This document shows, piece by piece, positions 7,980 through 15,644 of a stretch of 41,760 nt of DNA (position 1 is the stretch's first letter; each line of letters begins with the position of its first letter). The DNA comes from JAKLHL01 sp964411885 (GTDB lineage: Bacteria; Bdellovibrionota; JAFGOL01): NCBI GenBank assembly GCA_964411885.1, contig CAYPMK010000010.1, forward strand, positions 1-41,760, read 5' to 3'. A model generated the notes under the pieces. It did no database searches, was not told where the DNA came from, and was given only the letters and a program-made list of their open reading frames with translations. Both the position numbers and the translations under genes were made by a program.

Positions 7980-8807
7980 ATGAAGAAAACTCTTTTTCTT
8001 ACCATGCTTGTGTTAGCGCCGTTGTATAACTCTTTTGGGCAAGAAACACCTGCAGAGGTTATACCTCCTGTAAGCACCACTGGGGACGTAACAGAGGACC
8101 TACAACATTATTCAGATCCTTTTTCGCCCATATCCCAGTTTGACCCAGACCAAATAGATGAAGAAGAAGAGGTCACAGAAAGATTTTATGATTTTGGAAG
8201 ATTAGTACACATATCGCTTGGCGGTGGCATAGCTCAACCAACAGGTCCTATGGTAAATATATATAATGTTGGCTGGATGATAGGAACAAGGTTCACTTAC
8301 TTTTTAGACTGGGACCTTGGCATAACTTTCCATGCAAATATTGGAAGATCCAGCATGAGCATAATAAATCCAAACCCAATTACGTATAACATAGTCCCAG
8401 AATTCACTGGCACAGCAACATTATTCAACATGGGGCTCGGCGTAAAATTCTATCCAAATTTTTATGACATATCTAAATCAATAGCGTGGTTAAATCCCTC
8501 TATACTTATTGGAATGGAAGTATTCATGATAAATGACCGTATCAACGAACAGGATCTTGAAGATCTTAAAACATACAACATAAATGATCCGTCTCACAGG
8601 GCTACAGCACCCTCTGTATTCATGGGTGCTGGAGTAGATATACCTTTCTTAAGGAATGTGCTTTATCTTGGGCTAGAGTTCATTTACCATCTTAGTTTCT
8701 TTCCATCAACAAACTATAGGATAGACGCCAACGATCCTCATTTTGGCCAGCTTGATTATAGTGGCAGGTTCTTTACCTACAACGTACAATTCATTTGGAA
8801 TATCTAG
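7980..8807 (+). CDS. Predicted outer-membrane beta-barrel protein
   Basis: 275 residues from ATG 7980; an upstream in-frame ATG at 7962 lies inside the promoter region. Signal peptide KKTLFLTMLVLAPLYNSFGQ, then an acidic linker (DPDQIDEEEEV), then amphipathic strands with alternating residues (LVHISLGGGIAQPTG, GTRFTYFLDWDLGITFHANI, GLGVKFYPNFYD, LGLEFIYHLSFFPS), ending in an aromatic-rich strand FTYNVQFIWNI as expected for a BAM substrate. Function unknown, perhaps a small porin-like or OmpW-like barrel. Divergent from the BAM/Tol operon. Its 3' end overlaps the convergent gene by 17 bases. Confidence 0.75.
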   Translation: MKKTLFLTMLVLAPLYNSFGQETPAEVIPPVSTTGDVTEDLQHYSDPFSPISQFDPDQIDEEEEVTERFYDFGRLVHISLGGGIAQPTGPMVNIYNVGWMIGTRFTYFLDWDLGITFHANIGRSSMSIINPNPITYNIVPEFTGTATLFNMGLGVKFYPNFYDISKSIAWLNPSILIGMEVFMINDRINEQDLEDLKTYNINDPSHRATAPSVFMGAGVDIPFLRNVLYLGLEFIYHLSFFPSTNYRIDANDPHFGQLDYSGRFFTYNVQFIWNI

Positions 8808-9453
8808 AAACATTTGCATAGAACTCATCTGCAGACATGATCTTTATCTCGATTGGTTTAAGGCCTCTTACTCCATTTATTTCTGGGTTTTTATATCGAT
8901 CAAAGATCTTTATATATTCTCTAAAATTAGTTGCAGGAACATGATTTGATTGAGCTGTTATAATACACCAATATAGTTCTTTTGATGTTATAGGATCCTG
9001 ATAATGAATACCATAATGACTTGGTGTACTAAAGAAATCTGTTTTAACACCCCTGCTTATAAAGGCAGAATGTATAAGAGAAGCATAATGATGACTATCT
9101 GGAGTATGTTTTCCATCTACAGCCTCAAAAAAAGTTGCAGCTCTTGGAGCATTACTGGCACAGGTATAAAAGGTCTCGAACAAAATATTGTGTATCCTGC
9201 CCAACATCTTTTTAACATTCTGTATGTCACAATATTTATAAACATCTACACCTTCAGTTTTTGATATACAGTTGCCGCTAACTGTATTGTTTATGTTATT
9301 TATAAATCCCTCAAAATTCACATGGCTTTCATCTGGAGCATTCTCATCAAACATTATGTTGCTGTAAAAAGCATGGGTAACAAAAACCTGATCATCTGCA
9401 GAAAAAGCACATAAAGAAGCTAGCCCCAAACAACAAAATATCAGTTTCTTCAT
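8791..9453 (-). CDS. Exported protein of unknown function
   Basis: 220 residues. The signal peptide MKKLIFCCLGLASLCAFSA is clear. The mature part contains scattered Cys and His residues (FYTCASNAPRAATFF, HHYASLIHSAFISRGVKTDF, SHYGIHYQDP, LYWCIITAQSNHVP). The order Cys, later His, later Asp and the GVKTDFF / IHYQDP segments loosely recall transglutaminase-like folds, but this is not secure. ATG 9453 has no Shine-Dalgarno and sits 8 bases after a consensus TATAAT (9462-9467), so it is a candidate leaderless gene. Converges with the beta-barrel gene and overlaps its end by 17 bases. Confidence 0.65.
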   Translation of the reverse strand: MKKLIFCCLGLASLCAFSADDQVFVTHAFYSNIMFDENAPDESHVNFEGFINNINNTVSGNCISKTEGVDVYKYCDIQNVKKMLGRIHNILFETFYTCASNAPRAATFFEAVDGKHTPDSHHYASLIHSAFISRGVKTDFFSTPSHYGIHYQDPITSKELYWCIITAQSNHVPATNFREYIKIFDRYKNPEINGVRGLKPIEIKIMSADEFYANVSRYSK

Positions 9454-9461
9454 AATAAAAG

Positions 9462-9497
9462 ATTATACTAGATATGCCGACCCTTATGTACTAATAT
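9462..9497. promoter_or_regulatory. Divergent -10 elements between two genes
   Basis: Minus strand TATAAT (9462-9467) serves the gene starting at 9453. Plus strand TAATAT (9492-9497), with a weak TAGATA (9469-9474) 17 bases before it, serves the gene at 9506. Both starts lie 9 bases from their hexamers with no Shine-Dalgarno between. Confidence 0.45.
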
Positions 9498-9505
9498 TTC
9501 TGAAT

Positions 9506-10315
9506 ATGGAATCAAAAAAACACAAAATGACCGCATATAGAATATGCGAAAAAATCCCAATAAGATTACTAAGTAACATCGACCTAGTGATTGGAGGTGT
9601 AATAGCAAGTAGGTCCAGCGAGTATTTAGAATTACATTCTCAAGATTTTAGGATGTATATATTCAATTTTGGTTCAATAGCTTTTTTTAATTGTCCACAG
9701 CCACAGCAGGAAGAAGTTATAACACGATTCCTCAACGAATTTTCTGCCGTAATAAGTGGTATACAATCAGACCTTACATCTGTATCAGATAGTCTTTCAA
9801 TAAGGACTGGTGAAAAAACAAGAATAGATTTTGATGGAATAAATTTAGAGGACCTAGACGACCAACCGCTAAGGATATCCGCGTTACTGCTCTCTCACAG
9901 CGTAGTGCTAGATTATTATGAGCAACATGTAGAGAATATTTTAGAGCAATCAACCAATTACCTCACAAAATTAAAAGCAAGAAGCTCTATACCAAGAAAC
10001 ACAAAGGACCTTGTCAACTTTATGGTAGAAAGCATGCAAACAAAACAGAACATAATAACCAATCTTTTTGTTTTTGATTCACCAGAAGAGGTTTGGGACG
10101 ACCCATATTTAGACAAACTTTATGGTAGTATAAAAAGAATGCTAGAGATAGCGCCTAGGTTCAAGGCAATAGATTATAAACTAAAACTAATACAAGAAAA
10201 TCTATCTTTAATAACCAATCTTTCTTCTGCAAGAAGTGGGTTTTGGTTGGAATTAACAATAGTACTCTTGATACTCTTTGAGATCATGATGACTATCTTT
10301 AATCACATTTTTTAG
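9506..10315 (+). CDS. DUF155 (RMD1/SIF2/YagE) family protein
   Basis: 269 residues. The N-terminal part has the DUF155 hallmark MYIFNFGSIAFFNCPQPQQE, then acidic linkers and helical segments. Near the C-terminus come LIQENLSLITNLSSARSGFW and a hydrophobic anchor LTIVLLILFEIMMTIFNHIF, as in yeast Rmd1/Sif2 and human RMND1 relatives, which are membrane-associated and poorly understood. In bacteria the function is unknown. The ATG at 9506 lacks a Shine-Dalgarno. The 3' end overlaps trmB by 17 bases on the opposite strand. Family assignment is fairly firm from N- and C-terminal motifs. Confidence 0.8.
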   Translation: MESKKHKMTAYRICEKIPIRLLSNIDLVIGGVIASRSSEYLELHSQDFRMYIFNFGSIAFFNCPQPQQEEVITRFLNEFSAVISGIQSDLTSVSDSLSIRTGEKTRIDFDGINLEDLDDQPLRISALLLSHSVVLDYYEQHVENILEQSTNYLTKLKARSSIPRNTKDLVNFMVESMQTKQNIITNLFVFDSPEEVWDDPYLDKLYGSIKRMLEIAPRFKAIDYKLKLIQENLSLITNLSSARSGFWLELTIVLLILFEIMMTIFNHIF

Positions 10316-10961
10316 TAGGCCCATTAAAAGTAAAATAAAGTGCATTTATAAGAAAACCTTGTTTGATGAATATCCTCTCAAAAGCAGTTATATCTTTGTG
10401 CTCTATTTTTATTTTATTATATATGTCCCTGCTTAGTTCCTTAATATCAAGAGAATAACCATCTCTCATTGAGTATATGGTCTTTAACATATCTAAAAAA
10501 TAATCGTCGTTATCGGTTCGAAACTTAAAAACAGCACCCTCTATGCTTCTTAGAAAAAGTGCTTTTATATAATCTATATTAACCAGCCTGTTCTTTTTCT
10601 GTTTTGCTTTAGGCCACGGATCTGGGAACAATATGTTAACACCAGCTATTCTTTTACCTTTAAAAAGTTCGGGGAGTTTTTTTGCATCCATCTGGAAAAC
10701 CTTGCAATTATGAAGCCCTTTTCTTTGTATTTTTAACGCTGTTCTATAGACCTCTTTGTACTGAAGTTCTACCCCTATATAATAATTTTGTGGATTCTCA
10801 CTAGCTTGTTGTACAAGAGTTTCTCCATTACCACAGCCTATATCCAAAAAGACAAGACGATCAAGTCCATCAAGAAGAGTTTGGCACTCTTCACCAAAGA
10901 ACACTACACCATTAAAATCTTTTATTTTTTCTATGTAAGGATTTAAGAACCTATTTGGCAC
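10299..10961 (-). CDS. trmB: tRNA (guanine-N7-)-methyltransferase
   Basis: 220 residues. The SAM-binding motif DIGCGNGE lies at residues 40-47, followed by IGVELQYKEV. The family-specific catalytic/tRNA loop NILFPDPWPKAKQKKNRLV is intact. TrmB makes m7G46 in the variable loop of tRNAs. It overlaps the upstream small gene by 11 bases, and its end overlaps the convergent DUF155 gene. Confidence 0.93.
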   Translation of the reverse strand: MPNRFLNPYIEKIKDFNGVVFFGEECQTLLDGLDRLVFLDIGCGNGETLVQQASENPQNYYIGVELQYKEVYRTALKIQRKGLHNCKVFQMDAKKLPELFKGKRIAGVNILFPDPWPKAKQKKNRLVNIDYIKALFLRSIEGAVFKFRTDNDDYFLDMLKTIYSMRDGYSLDIKELSRDIYNKIKIEHKDITAFERIFIKQGFLINALYFTFNGPTKKCD

Positions 10962-11214
10962 CGTTGTTTCTGTCTAGCCATGTTTTAAACTTGTTGAACT
11001 CTTTGTATGGTTCTATTAACGTTCTAAGTACATCTAGGGTAACTGGAACTTCGTTTTTTTGTTTATCTGCATCCCAATATTTAAACTTGCTAACTCCCAT
11101 AAAAACAGACCTGCACCAGCTGTCCAACGCTTCTACCAACCATGGAGGAAGGTTTGTTTTGTTAACCACTTGCAAATAGTCTTGAAGCTCTTCTCTTACA
11201 TCGGATATTTTCAT
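10951..11214 (-). CDS. Small conserved-looking protein upstream of trmB
   Basis: 87 residues, soluble, rich in aromatics (LPPWLVEALDSWCRSVFMGV, FKYWDADKQK, FKTWLDRNNG). No family recognised. It overlaps trmB by 11 bases, which supports translation and co-expression; a GGGG-containing element precedes the start at about 10 bases. Role unknown. Confidence 0.6.
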   Translation of the reverse strand: MKISDVREELQDYLQVVNKTNLPPWLVEALDSWCRSVFMGVSKFKYWDADKQKNEVPVTLDVLRTLIEPYKEFNKFKTWLDRNNGAK

Positions 11215-11285
11215 CAGTAGAACCCCTTTACCTTTAGGATTTGTTTATTGTGTTTTTTCTATAATCCATATATTTTTAAAAGTAA

Positions 11286-12050
11286 ATGACATACTTAAAT
11301 TACCTTTTCATCTTATACAGCACTATAATAAAGGCCTTTTCAGCCATAAGGATACCCGTGGTTTTAAGGCCTAAATACTTCACTGTTTTTGGAACTTTGT
11401 TCCTTAAGATGAAAAAAGAAGATTTTGAAGAGATTAAAAAACCACTAAAAGAATTCAATAACACCAAGGATTTCTTTTCAAGGGAGATTGACCTTTCTTT
11501 TAGACCACTTACTGATTCATGGATAGGCTCCCCTTGTGACGGAATAATAAAAGAAACAGGAAAGATAAATAGTGGGTCCTTTATACGTGTAAAAGGACAT
11601 AACTATAATGTAGATGAACTTGTTTTAGATAATGGACTAGTCAGTATGTATCAAGAAGGTTCTTATATGGTTATATACCTTTCACCGAGGAATTATCATC
11701 GTTTTCATATCCCAATAAATGGAGTGATAGACAACATAAAAGAGATCCCAGCAATGTGCTTCCCCGTCAACGACCTTGGAACCAAGCTAGCCAAGAACGT
11801 TTATGCTGTAAATGAAAGGGTCGTCGTTAACATTAATAATAATGGAAACAAAATATGTATGGTAATAGTAGGTGCCTGTGCTGTTAGAGGTATAAAAATA
11901 TTAAAGAAAAAAGGTGAACGCGTTAATAAAGGCGAAGAACTTGGATGCTTTGAGTTGGGTTCTTCTATAGTCTTAATATCTAACGACGATTCTTTTATCA
12001 AAAAAGATTTTATATCATTAGAGCTAAAGGCCAGAGGATCACTGTTCTAA
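11286..12050 (+). CDS. psd: Phosphatidylserine decarboxylase proenzyme
   Basis: 254 residues. Converts phosphatidylserine to phosphatidylethanolamine at the inner membrane. Visible family marks: FSREIDLSFRPL, SPCDG with Asp85, NYHRFHIPI with His141, YAVNERVV, and the self-cleavage site LGSS at 224-227 (cleavage expected between Gly225 and Ser226, leaving a pyruvoyl group). The motif is usually LGST; the fourth residue is Ser here, but the essential Gly-Ser pair is kept. The Asp85/His141/Ser226 triad is complete. No Shine-Dalgarno precedes the ATG; a TATAAT lies at 11260-11265. The 3' end overlaps the next gene, on the other strand, by 12 bases. Confidence 0.9.
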   Translation: MTYLNYLFILYSTIIKAFSAIRIPVVLRPKYFTVFGTLFLKMKKEDFEEIKKPLKEFNNTKDFFSREIDLSFRPLTDSWIGSPCDGIIKETGKINSGSFIRVKGHNYNVDELVLDNGLVSMYQEGSYMVIYLSPRNYHRFHIPINGVIDNIKEIPAMCFPVNDLGTKLAKNVYAVNERVVVNINNNGNKICMVIVGACAVRGIKILKKKGERVNKGEELGCFELGSSIVLISNDDSFIKKDFISLELKARGSLF

Positions 12051-12308
12051 TATTTTTTGTAGTTCTTTTCTGTCTTTATCATCTATATCTACATTTGTAG
12101 TTTTCTTTTTGGGTTGTTCTGGTTGTGCCTGTGCCTTTTCTTGAACATTCTCCTCTTCTTTAATCTGTGTATCTACAGGTTGCTCTTTTGTATTTAAAGA
12201 CCTGATATATTCCTCTATGTAAGTTTGTATTTTCCTTCCTTTATATTCAAGCTGAGATATTATTATGATCGCTATAAGGACAATAATTATCTTAATAAAC
12301 AGTTTCAT
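12039..12308 (-). CDS. Small membrane-anchored protein
   Basis: 89 residues. An N-terminal transmembrane helix (LFIKIIIVLIAIIIISQL, residues 3-20) is followed by a basic/charged segment and a Gln/Pro/Lys/Glu-rich tail (KAQAQPEQPKKKTTNVDIDD). GGGAGG precedes the ATG by 5 bases. Last gene of the dnaX-recR-mglB-mglA direction, 18 bases after mglA, so it may belong to the same transcript. No family recognised. Confidence 0.6.
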   Translation of the reverse strand: MKLFIKIIIVLIAIIIISQLEYKGRKIQTYIEEYIRSLNTKEQPVDTQIKEEENVQEKAQAQPEQPKKKTTNVDIDDKDRKELQKILEQ

Positions 12309-12326
12309 CTACGCCTCCCATCTTTA

Positions 12327-12920
12327 CTATATTTTGCGTCCACCCTTAAGTTCTTCTAGAACCGACCTCGTAATACTCTTAAGTACATCAAAAACACCAG
12401 TACCAGTAACAGAAACTGTTTCAAATTCTGGAGCAGAAAAAGAGTTAAGTTCCTTCGAAATCTCATTTAAAGGAACGACACCATTTATATCTCGTTTATT
12501 ATAAGCGAACACAAAAGGTATGTTGTTAATACTATAACCATAATCTTCAAGATACTCAGCAAGTTTGGCCAACGACCTTTTATTTGCATCCATTCTTTCT
12601 CTTTGTGAGTCTGCCACAAAGACAACTCCATCAACCCCCTTCAATATCAGTTTTCTACTGGATTCATATGGTATTTGTCCTGGCACTGTATAAAGATGGA
12701 ATCTTGATTTAAAGCCATTAATATTTCCCATCTCCATAGGTAGAAAATCAAAGAACAGCGTTCTAGAATTCTCGTCTGAAACTGCAATAAGTTTTCCTCT
12801 GGTATCTGGCTCTGATGCATCATAGATATATTTAAGTTGTGTGGTCTTTCCACTAAGCCCTGGGCCATAATAGACTATCTTACAATTTATCTCTTTAGAC
12901 GAATAATTTATAAACGACAT
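12327..12920 (-). CDS. mglA: MglA-like Ras-family GTPase
   Basis: 197 residues, the usual MglA length. P-loop GPGLSGKTT at 20-27; the switch/G3 region carries the MglA-type TVPGQ (78-82) instead of the DxxGQ of eukaryotic Ras; base-recognition motif NKRD at 141-144. MglA proteins cycle between GTP and GDP to set cell polarity, gliding or type IV pilus localisation in Myxococcus and relatives. A roadblock-domain gene, the expected GTPase-activating partner MglB, lies immediately upstream with a 13-base overlap. What it polarises here is unknown; the nearby Flp-type cluster is a tempting but unproven client. Confidence 0.88.
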   Translation of the reverse strand: MSFINYSSKEINCKIVYYGPGLSGKTTQLKYIYDASEPDTRGKLIAVSDENSRTLFFDFLPMEMGNINGFKSRFHLYTVPGQIPYESSRKLILKGVDGVVFVADSQRERMDANKRSLAKLAEYLEDYGYSINNIPFVFAYNKRDINGVVPLNEISKELNSFSAPEFETVSVTGTGVFDVLKSITRSVLEELKGGRKI

Positions 12921-13312
12921 ACTTTATTACCTGCACTCATAGCACTTAATAGTTCTCTCATCTTTAGTGCCACCTTATCAAAATCATTCTTCAATATAAA
13001 AATATCTGTAGTACTAGGAAAAAATACTATCATAAATATGTTCGTAGATACCGAATATACCACGAAGCTCCCTTTAGAACCTTCTGAATATAGACAAAAT
13101 TCTTCATTATCGATCCCATTAAGAAACTTATAAAGGTCCCTGCTCCTTGCTGATATAAGACTAACAGCCTCTGATATAATAGAAAGATCAAGTTCTCCAT
13201 ACTCTCCAAGCATGTCCCCACTTGAACCTATCAACGCCATGCCGACTGCATTGGTTGAAGTACAAAAGTTCTCCATCAGGAATTTTATCTTATCAAATCT
13301 TTTATCTAACAT
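12908..13312 (-). CDS. mglB: Roadblock/LC7 domain protein, MglB-like
   Basis: 134 residues, a single roadblock fold: an N-terminal helix, strand-type AVGMALIGSSGDMLGEYGEL, an interior helix, then strands EFCLYSEGSKGSFVVYSVST and IFMIVFFPST. Stand-alone roadblock proteins beside MglA act as GTPase-activating homodimers (MglB). It overlaps both neighbours (7 bases with recR, 13 with mglA), so it is translationally coupled. Assignment as MglB follows from the gene pair rather than from a diagnostic residue. Confidence 0.78.
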   Translation of the reverse strand: MLDKRFDKIKFLMENFCTSTNAVGMALIGSSGDMLGEYGELDLSIISEAVSLISARSRDLYKFLNGIDNEEFCLYSEGSKGSFVVYSVSTNIFMIVFFPSTTDIFILKNDFDKVALKMRELLSAMSAGNKVCRL

Positions 13313-13908
13313 AACACATCCTGTCTTTCTTCTATGGCCCTACAAAGCGTTGTTTCGTCTATATAATCGATGCTAGCACCTGCTGGCACACCTCTAGCAA
13401 GTCTTGATACCCTTATGTTCTTTCCTGCTATATGTTTTGCTATATACATAGTGGTAGCATCACCCTCTACACTTGGATTTAATGCTATAACAAGTTCTGT
13501 TACCTCACAAGAATCTAGCCTCTCAAAAAGTTCTCTTAATCTTATGTCAGATGGTCCAACACCATCGAGCGGAGATATAACTCCATGCAACACATGATAT
13601 GAACCCTTAAAGCCACCTCTTTCCATTACAAAAATATCCTGTGGTCTTTCTACAACACACAAAGATCTTTTATCTCTTGAAGTATCTGAACATATTCTGC
13701 AGTCATCGTCTAAAGAGTAGCCAAAACATGTTCTGCATATTTTTATTCTTTCTTTAACTTGTTTTAATGCCTCACTAAAATTGTCTGCTTTAATATCTGC
13801 AGAGTCCGCAATATAAAAAGCTATTCTATACGCTGTTTTAACACCAAGACCAGGAAGCCCATTAAGTTCCCTCACTAACTTTTCTATTGGTTCTGGTATA
13901 TAAGACAT
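13306..13908 (-). CDS. recR: Recombination protein RecR
   Basis: 200 residues, the family length. Helix-hairpin-helix LPGLGVKTAYRIAF (18-31); zinc finger Cys58, Cys61, Cys70, Cys73; Toprim domain from about 84 (CVVERPQDIFVMER) with LVIALNPSVEGDATTMYI, then SRLARGVPAGASIDYID. RecR acts with RecO and RecF in gap repair. It directly follows dnaX, as is usual, but the ybaB gene that often sits between them is absent. Confidence 0.95.
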   Translation of the reverse strand: MSYIPEPIEKLVRELNGLPGLGVKTAYRIAFYIADSADIKADNFSEALKQVKERIKICRTCFGYSLDDDCRICSDTSRDKRSLCVVERPQDIFVMERGGFKGSYHVLHGVISPLDGVGPSDIRLRELFERLDSCEVTELVIALNPSVEGDATTMYIAKHIAGKNIRVSRLARGVPAGASIDYIDETTLCRAIEERQDVLC

Positions 13909-13920
13909 TCTTAATAGCTC

Positions 13921-15458
13921 CTAAAAAACCTTAACACTTTTAACTTTAGCATTCATTGTTTTCATAAGCTCTTTAACTAACTCTTTTTCTAAGATCTCAT
14001 TTTTTATTTTAAGCTTATTTTCAACTCTTTGCATGACAATGTTGTTCCTTATGTCTATTTTATACATCCCGCCATAAAGTTCATAAAGAATTTCCTGCAA
14101 GGCCAAAGATACCCTTTGAGCCATGCCAGCTATAAGTTCTGGGCAATTGGAACAATCAACAACAAAAGTCCTTCCGTCCTCTATTCCATTGTATGAGAAC
14201 TTATGAAGCACAGGTTCTAGTTCTTTATCTCTTGAACATATAGCCTTTAGTACTTCATTCCACTCTGGTTGCTTAGGTGCTGGGGATGAGGACTTTTTTT
14301 TTCAGCCGTTGGTTCTTTTTCACAGGAATTTAGTTTTGATATCAGATCAGATATACTGTCATTGTTAGGTTTAGCACACATAGAAAGCAAGCAAACATCC
14401 AACATGGTCCAAGAATAAGAAGACCTTACCGTTTCTTCTGCGGCATTATGTGCCATATAGAACCACTGTTCAACATCTGCGGGACTAGCGTTCTGAGCCA
14501 TCTGTTTAAGCTCATTAACCTCATGGTCTGGAAGAGCATCGCCCAAAAGATCCTCTAAACCATTTTTCATGAACACAAGGTTCTTAAAAACTTCTACTAA
14601 GCCATCCACTACTTTTTTAACATCATAACCTTCGTCGAAAAGTTTTTTATTAAGACTTAATGCTGTTCTAGGATCATTCGTTATTATACTTTTCGCTATT
14701 TCGAATATTACTGTCTTATCTACAAAACCAAGTACTGCTTTAACGTCATCTTTTGTAAAATTATTACCTGAATATGATATTACCTGATCTAAGGCAGATA
14801 AAGAATCTCTAAGACTACCTCTGGCCTCTCTAGCTATGGTATAAAGAGCGTCGTCTGTAGCTGTAATACCTTCTTTTGTAGTTATGTCTTTTATTGTTTC
14901 TTTTATGGCTTCAACTGTAAGTTTTTTGAAATCAAAGCTTTGGCATCTGCTAATTATGGTCTGTGGAATCTTTGCTGGTTCTGTTGTAGCAAAAATAAAG
15001 ACACCGTGTGCTGGTGGTTCTTCTAAGGTTTTCAATAAAGCATTAAATGCAGAAGTAGAAAGCATATGAACTTCATCTATTATGTATATCCTGTATTTTT
15101 CACTGACAGGTTGATACATTATGTTCTCTCTTATCTCTCTAACAGAATCAACGCCCGTGTTAGAAGCTCCATCTATTTCCTGTACATCTATAGAAGCTGA
15201 TTTTGATATTTCAATACAACTCCTACACTGATTGCAGGGTTCTGCATCTTTCAGGTTCTGACAGCAAAGAGCTTTTGCAAGGAGTCTGGCAACAGAAGTT
15301 TTACCAACACCTCTGGTTCCAGAGAACAGATATGCAGAAGCAATCCTGTTGTTAAGAATTGAATTCTTTATTGTCTTTATTATATGGTCCTGACCTTTAA
15401 CGTCGCTAAAGGTAGCTGGTCTCCATTTTCTTGCAAGTACTTGGTATGATGAAAGCAA
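13921..15458 (-). CDS. dnaX: DNA polymerase III tau subunit (dnaX, full length via -1 frameshift)
   Basis: Read with a -1 shift at the A9 run (14294-14302) this gives about 512 residues. The first 388 are the clamp-loader ATPase: P-loop GTRGVGKTS (47-55), zinc cysteines 66/75/78/81, Walker B DEVH (128-131). After the slip the frame continues KSSSPAPKQPEWNEVLKAIC and runs through a C-terminal domain ending NAKVKSVKVF, whose ELVKELMKTM helix resembles tau domain V, which binds the polymerase alpha subunit. The start is TTG at 15458, with GAGGGGG 9 bases upstream; no ATG fits. recR begins 12 bases after the stop. Alternatively the A9 run is an indel or sequencing error, but the position at the domain III/linker junction matches known programmed sites. 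Confidence 0.8.
14247..15458 (-). CDS. dnaX: DNA polymerase III gamma-like short product of dnaX (zero frame)
   Basis: Without slippage, translation ends 15 residues after the A9 run (SPHPQHLSNQSGMKY, stop), giving a 403-residue protein that keeps the whole ATPase and clamp-loader collar region (domains I-III) and loses the tau C-terminus. This is what gamma is in E. coli (431 residues), where it assembles into clamp loaders without tethering the polymerase. Confidence 0.7.
   Translation of the reverse strand: MLSSYQVLARKWRPATFSDVKGQDHIIKTIKNSILNNRIASAYLFSGTRGVGKTSVARLLAKALCCQNLKDAEPCNQCRSCIEISKSASIDVQEIDGASNTGVDSVREIRENIMYQPVSEKYRIYIIDEVHMLSTSAFNALLKTLEEPPAHGVFIFATTEPAKIPQTIISRCQSFDFKKLTVEAIKETIKDITTKEGITATDDALYTIAREARGSLRDSLSALDQVISYSGNNFTKDDVKAVLGFVDKTVIFEIAKSIITNDPRTALSLNKKLFDEGYDVKKVVDGLVEVFKNLVFMKNGLEDLLGDALPDHEVNELKQMAQNASPADVEQWFYMAHNAAEETVRSSYSWTMLDVCLLSMCAKPNNDSISDLISKLNSCEKEPTAEKKSPHPQHLSNQSGMKY
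14294..14303 (-). promoter_or_regulatory. dnaX slippery sequence (G followed by nine A)
   Basis: Minus-strand GCT GAA AAA AAA AGT. Nine consecutive A allow either transcriptional slippage, as in Thermus thermophilus dnaX, or -1 ribosomal slippage on A AAA AAG as in E. coli. No strong upstream Shine-Dalgarno-like stimulator or stable downstream hairpin was evident, which favours transcriptional slippage. Confidence 0.65.
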
Positions 15459-15480
15459 CTTTTAAATCCCCCTCATTTAT

Positions 15481-15578
15481 GGCGACCGGTGGTGGCACGC
15501 GGAACACACATCTTACCGTTGCTTCTTTTCAGATCTGGCGGGGTTCAAAGGGCTCACGCCGCCGCCTTGCCAGTCACC
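15481..15578 (-). ncRNA. ffs: Signal recognition particle RNA, small (4.5S) type
   Basis: About 98 nt. The ends pair as GGUGACUGG / CCGGUCGCC (9 bp including G-U). The distal part carries the universal SRP hairpin GAACCCCGCCAGAUCUGAAA followed by AGAAGCAACGGUAAG. Compared with the usual CAGGUCCGGAAGGAAGCAG, the tetraloop closing pair C-G is U-A and the loop is GAAA, a compensated GNRA loop. It sits just upstream of dnaX in the same direction, the classical ffs-dnaX neighbourhood. It binds Ffh to form the SRP. A possible promoter lies at TAGACA (15610-15615) / GATAAT (15589-15594), with a short 15-base spacer. Confidence 0.92.
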
Positions 15579-15644
15579 GTTAGCAAGGATTATCAAACAA
15601 TATAAGTAGTGTCTAGACCTATAAACACTGCACGCAACTTGGCA

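Noticed and set aside
14247..15458. Reading dnaX as a pseudogene
   Set aside because: Both frames are otherwise open and conserved-looking, and the shift lies exactly at a nine-A run, so a programmed slip or a single homopolymer error is more likely than decay.
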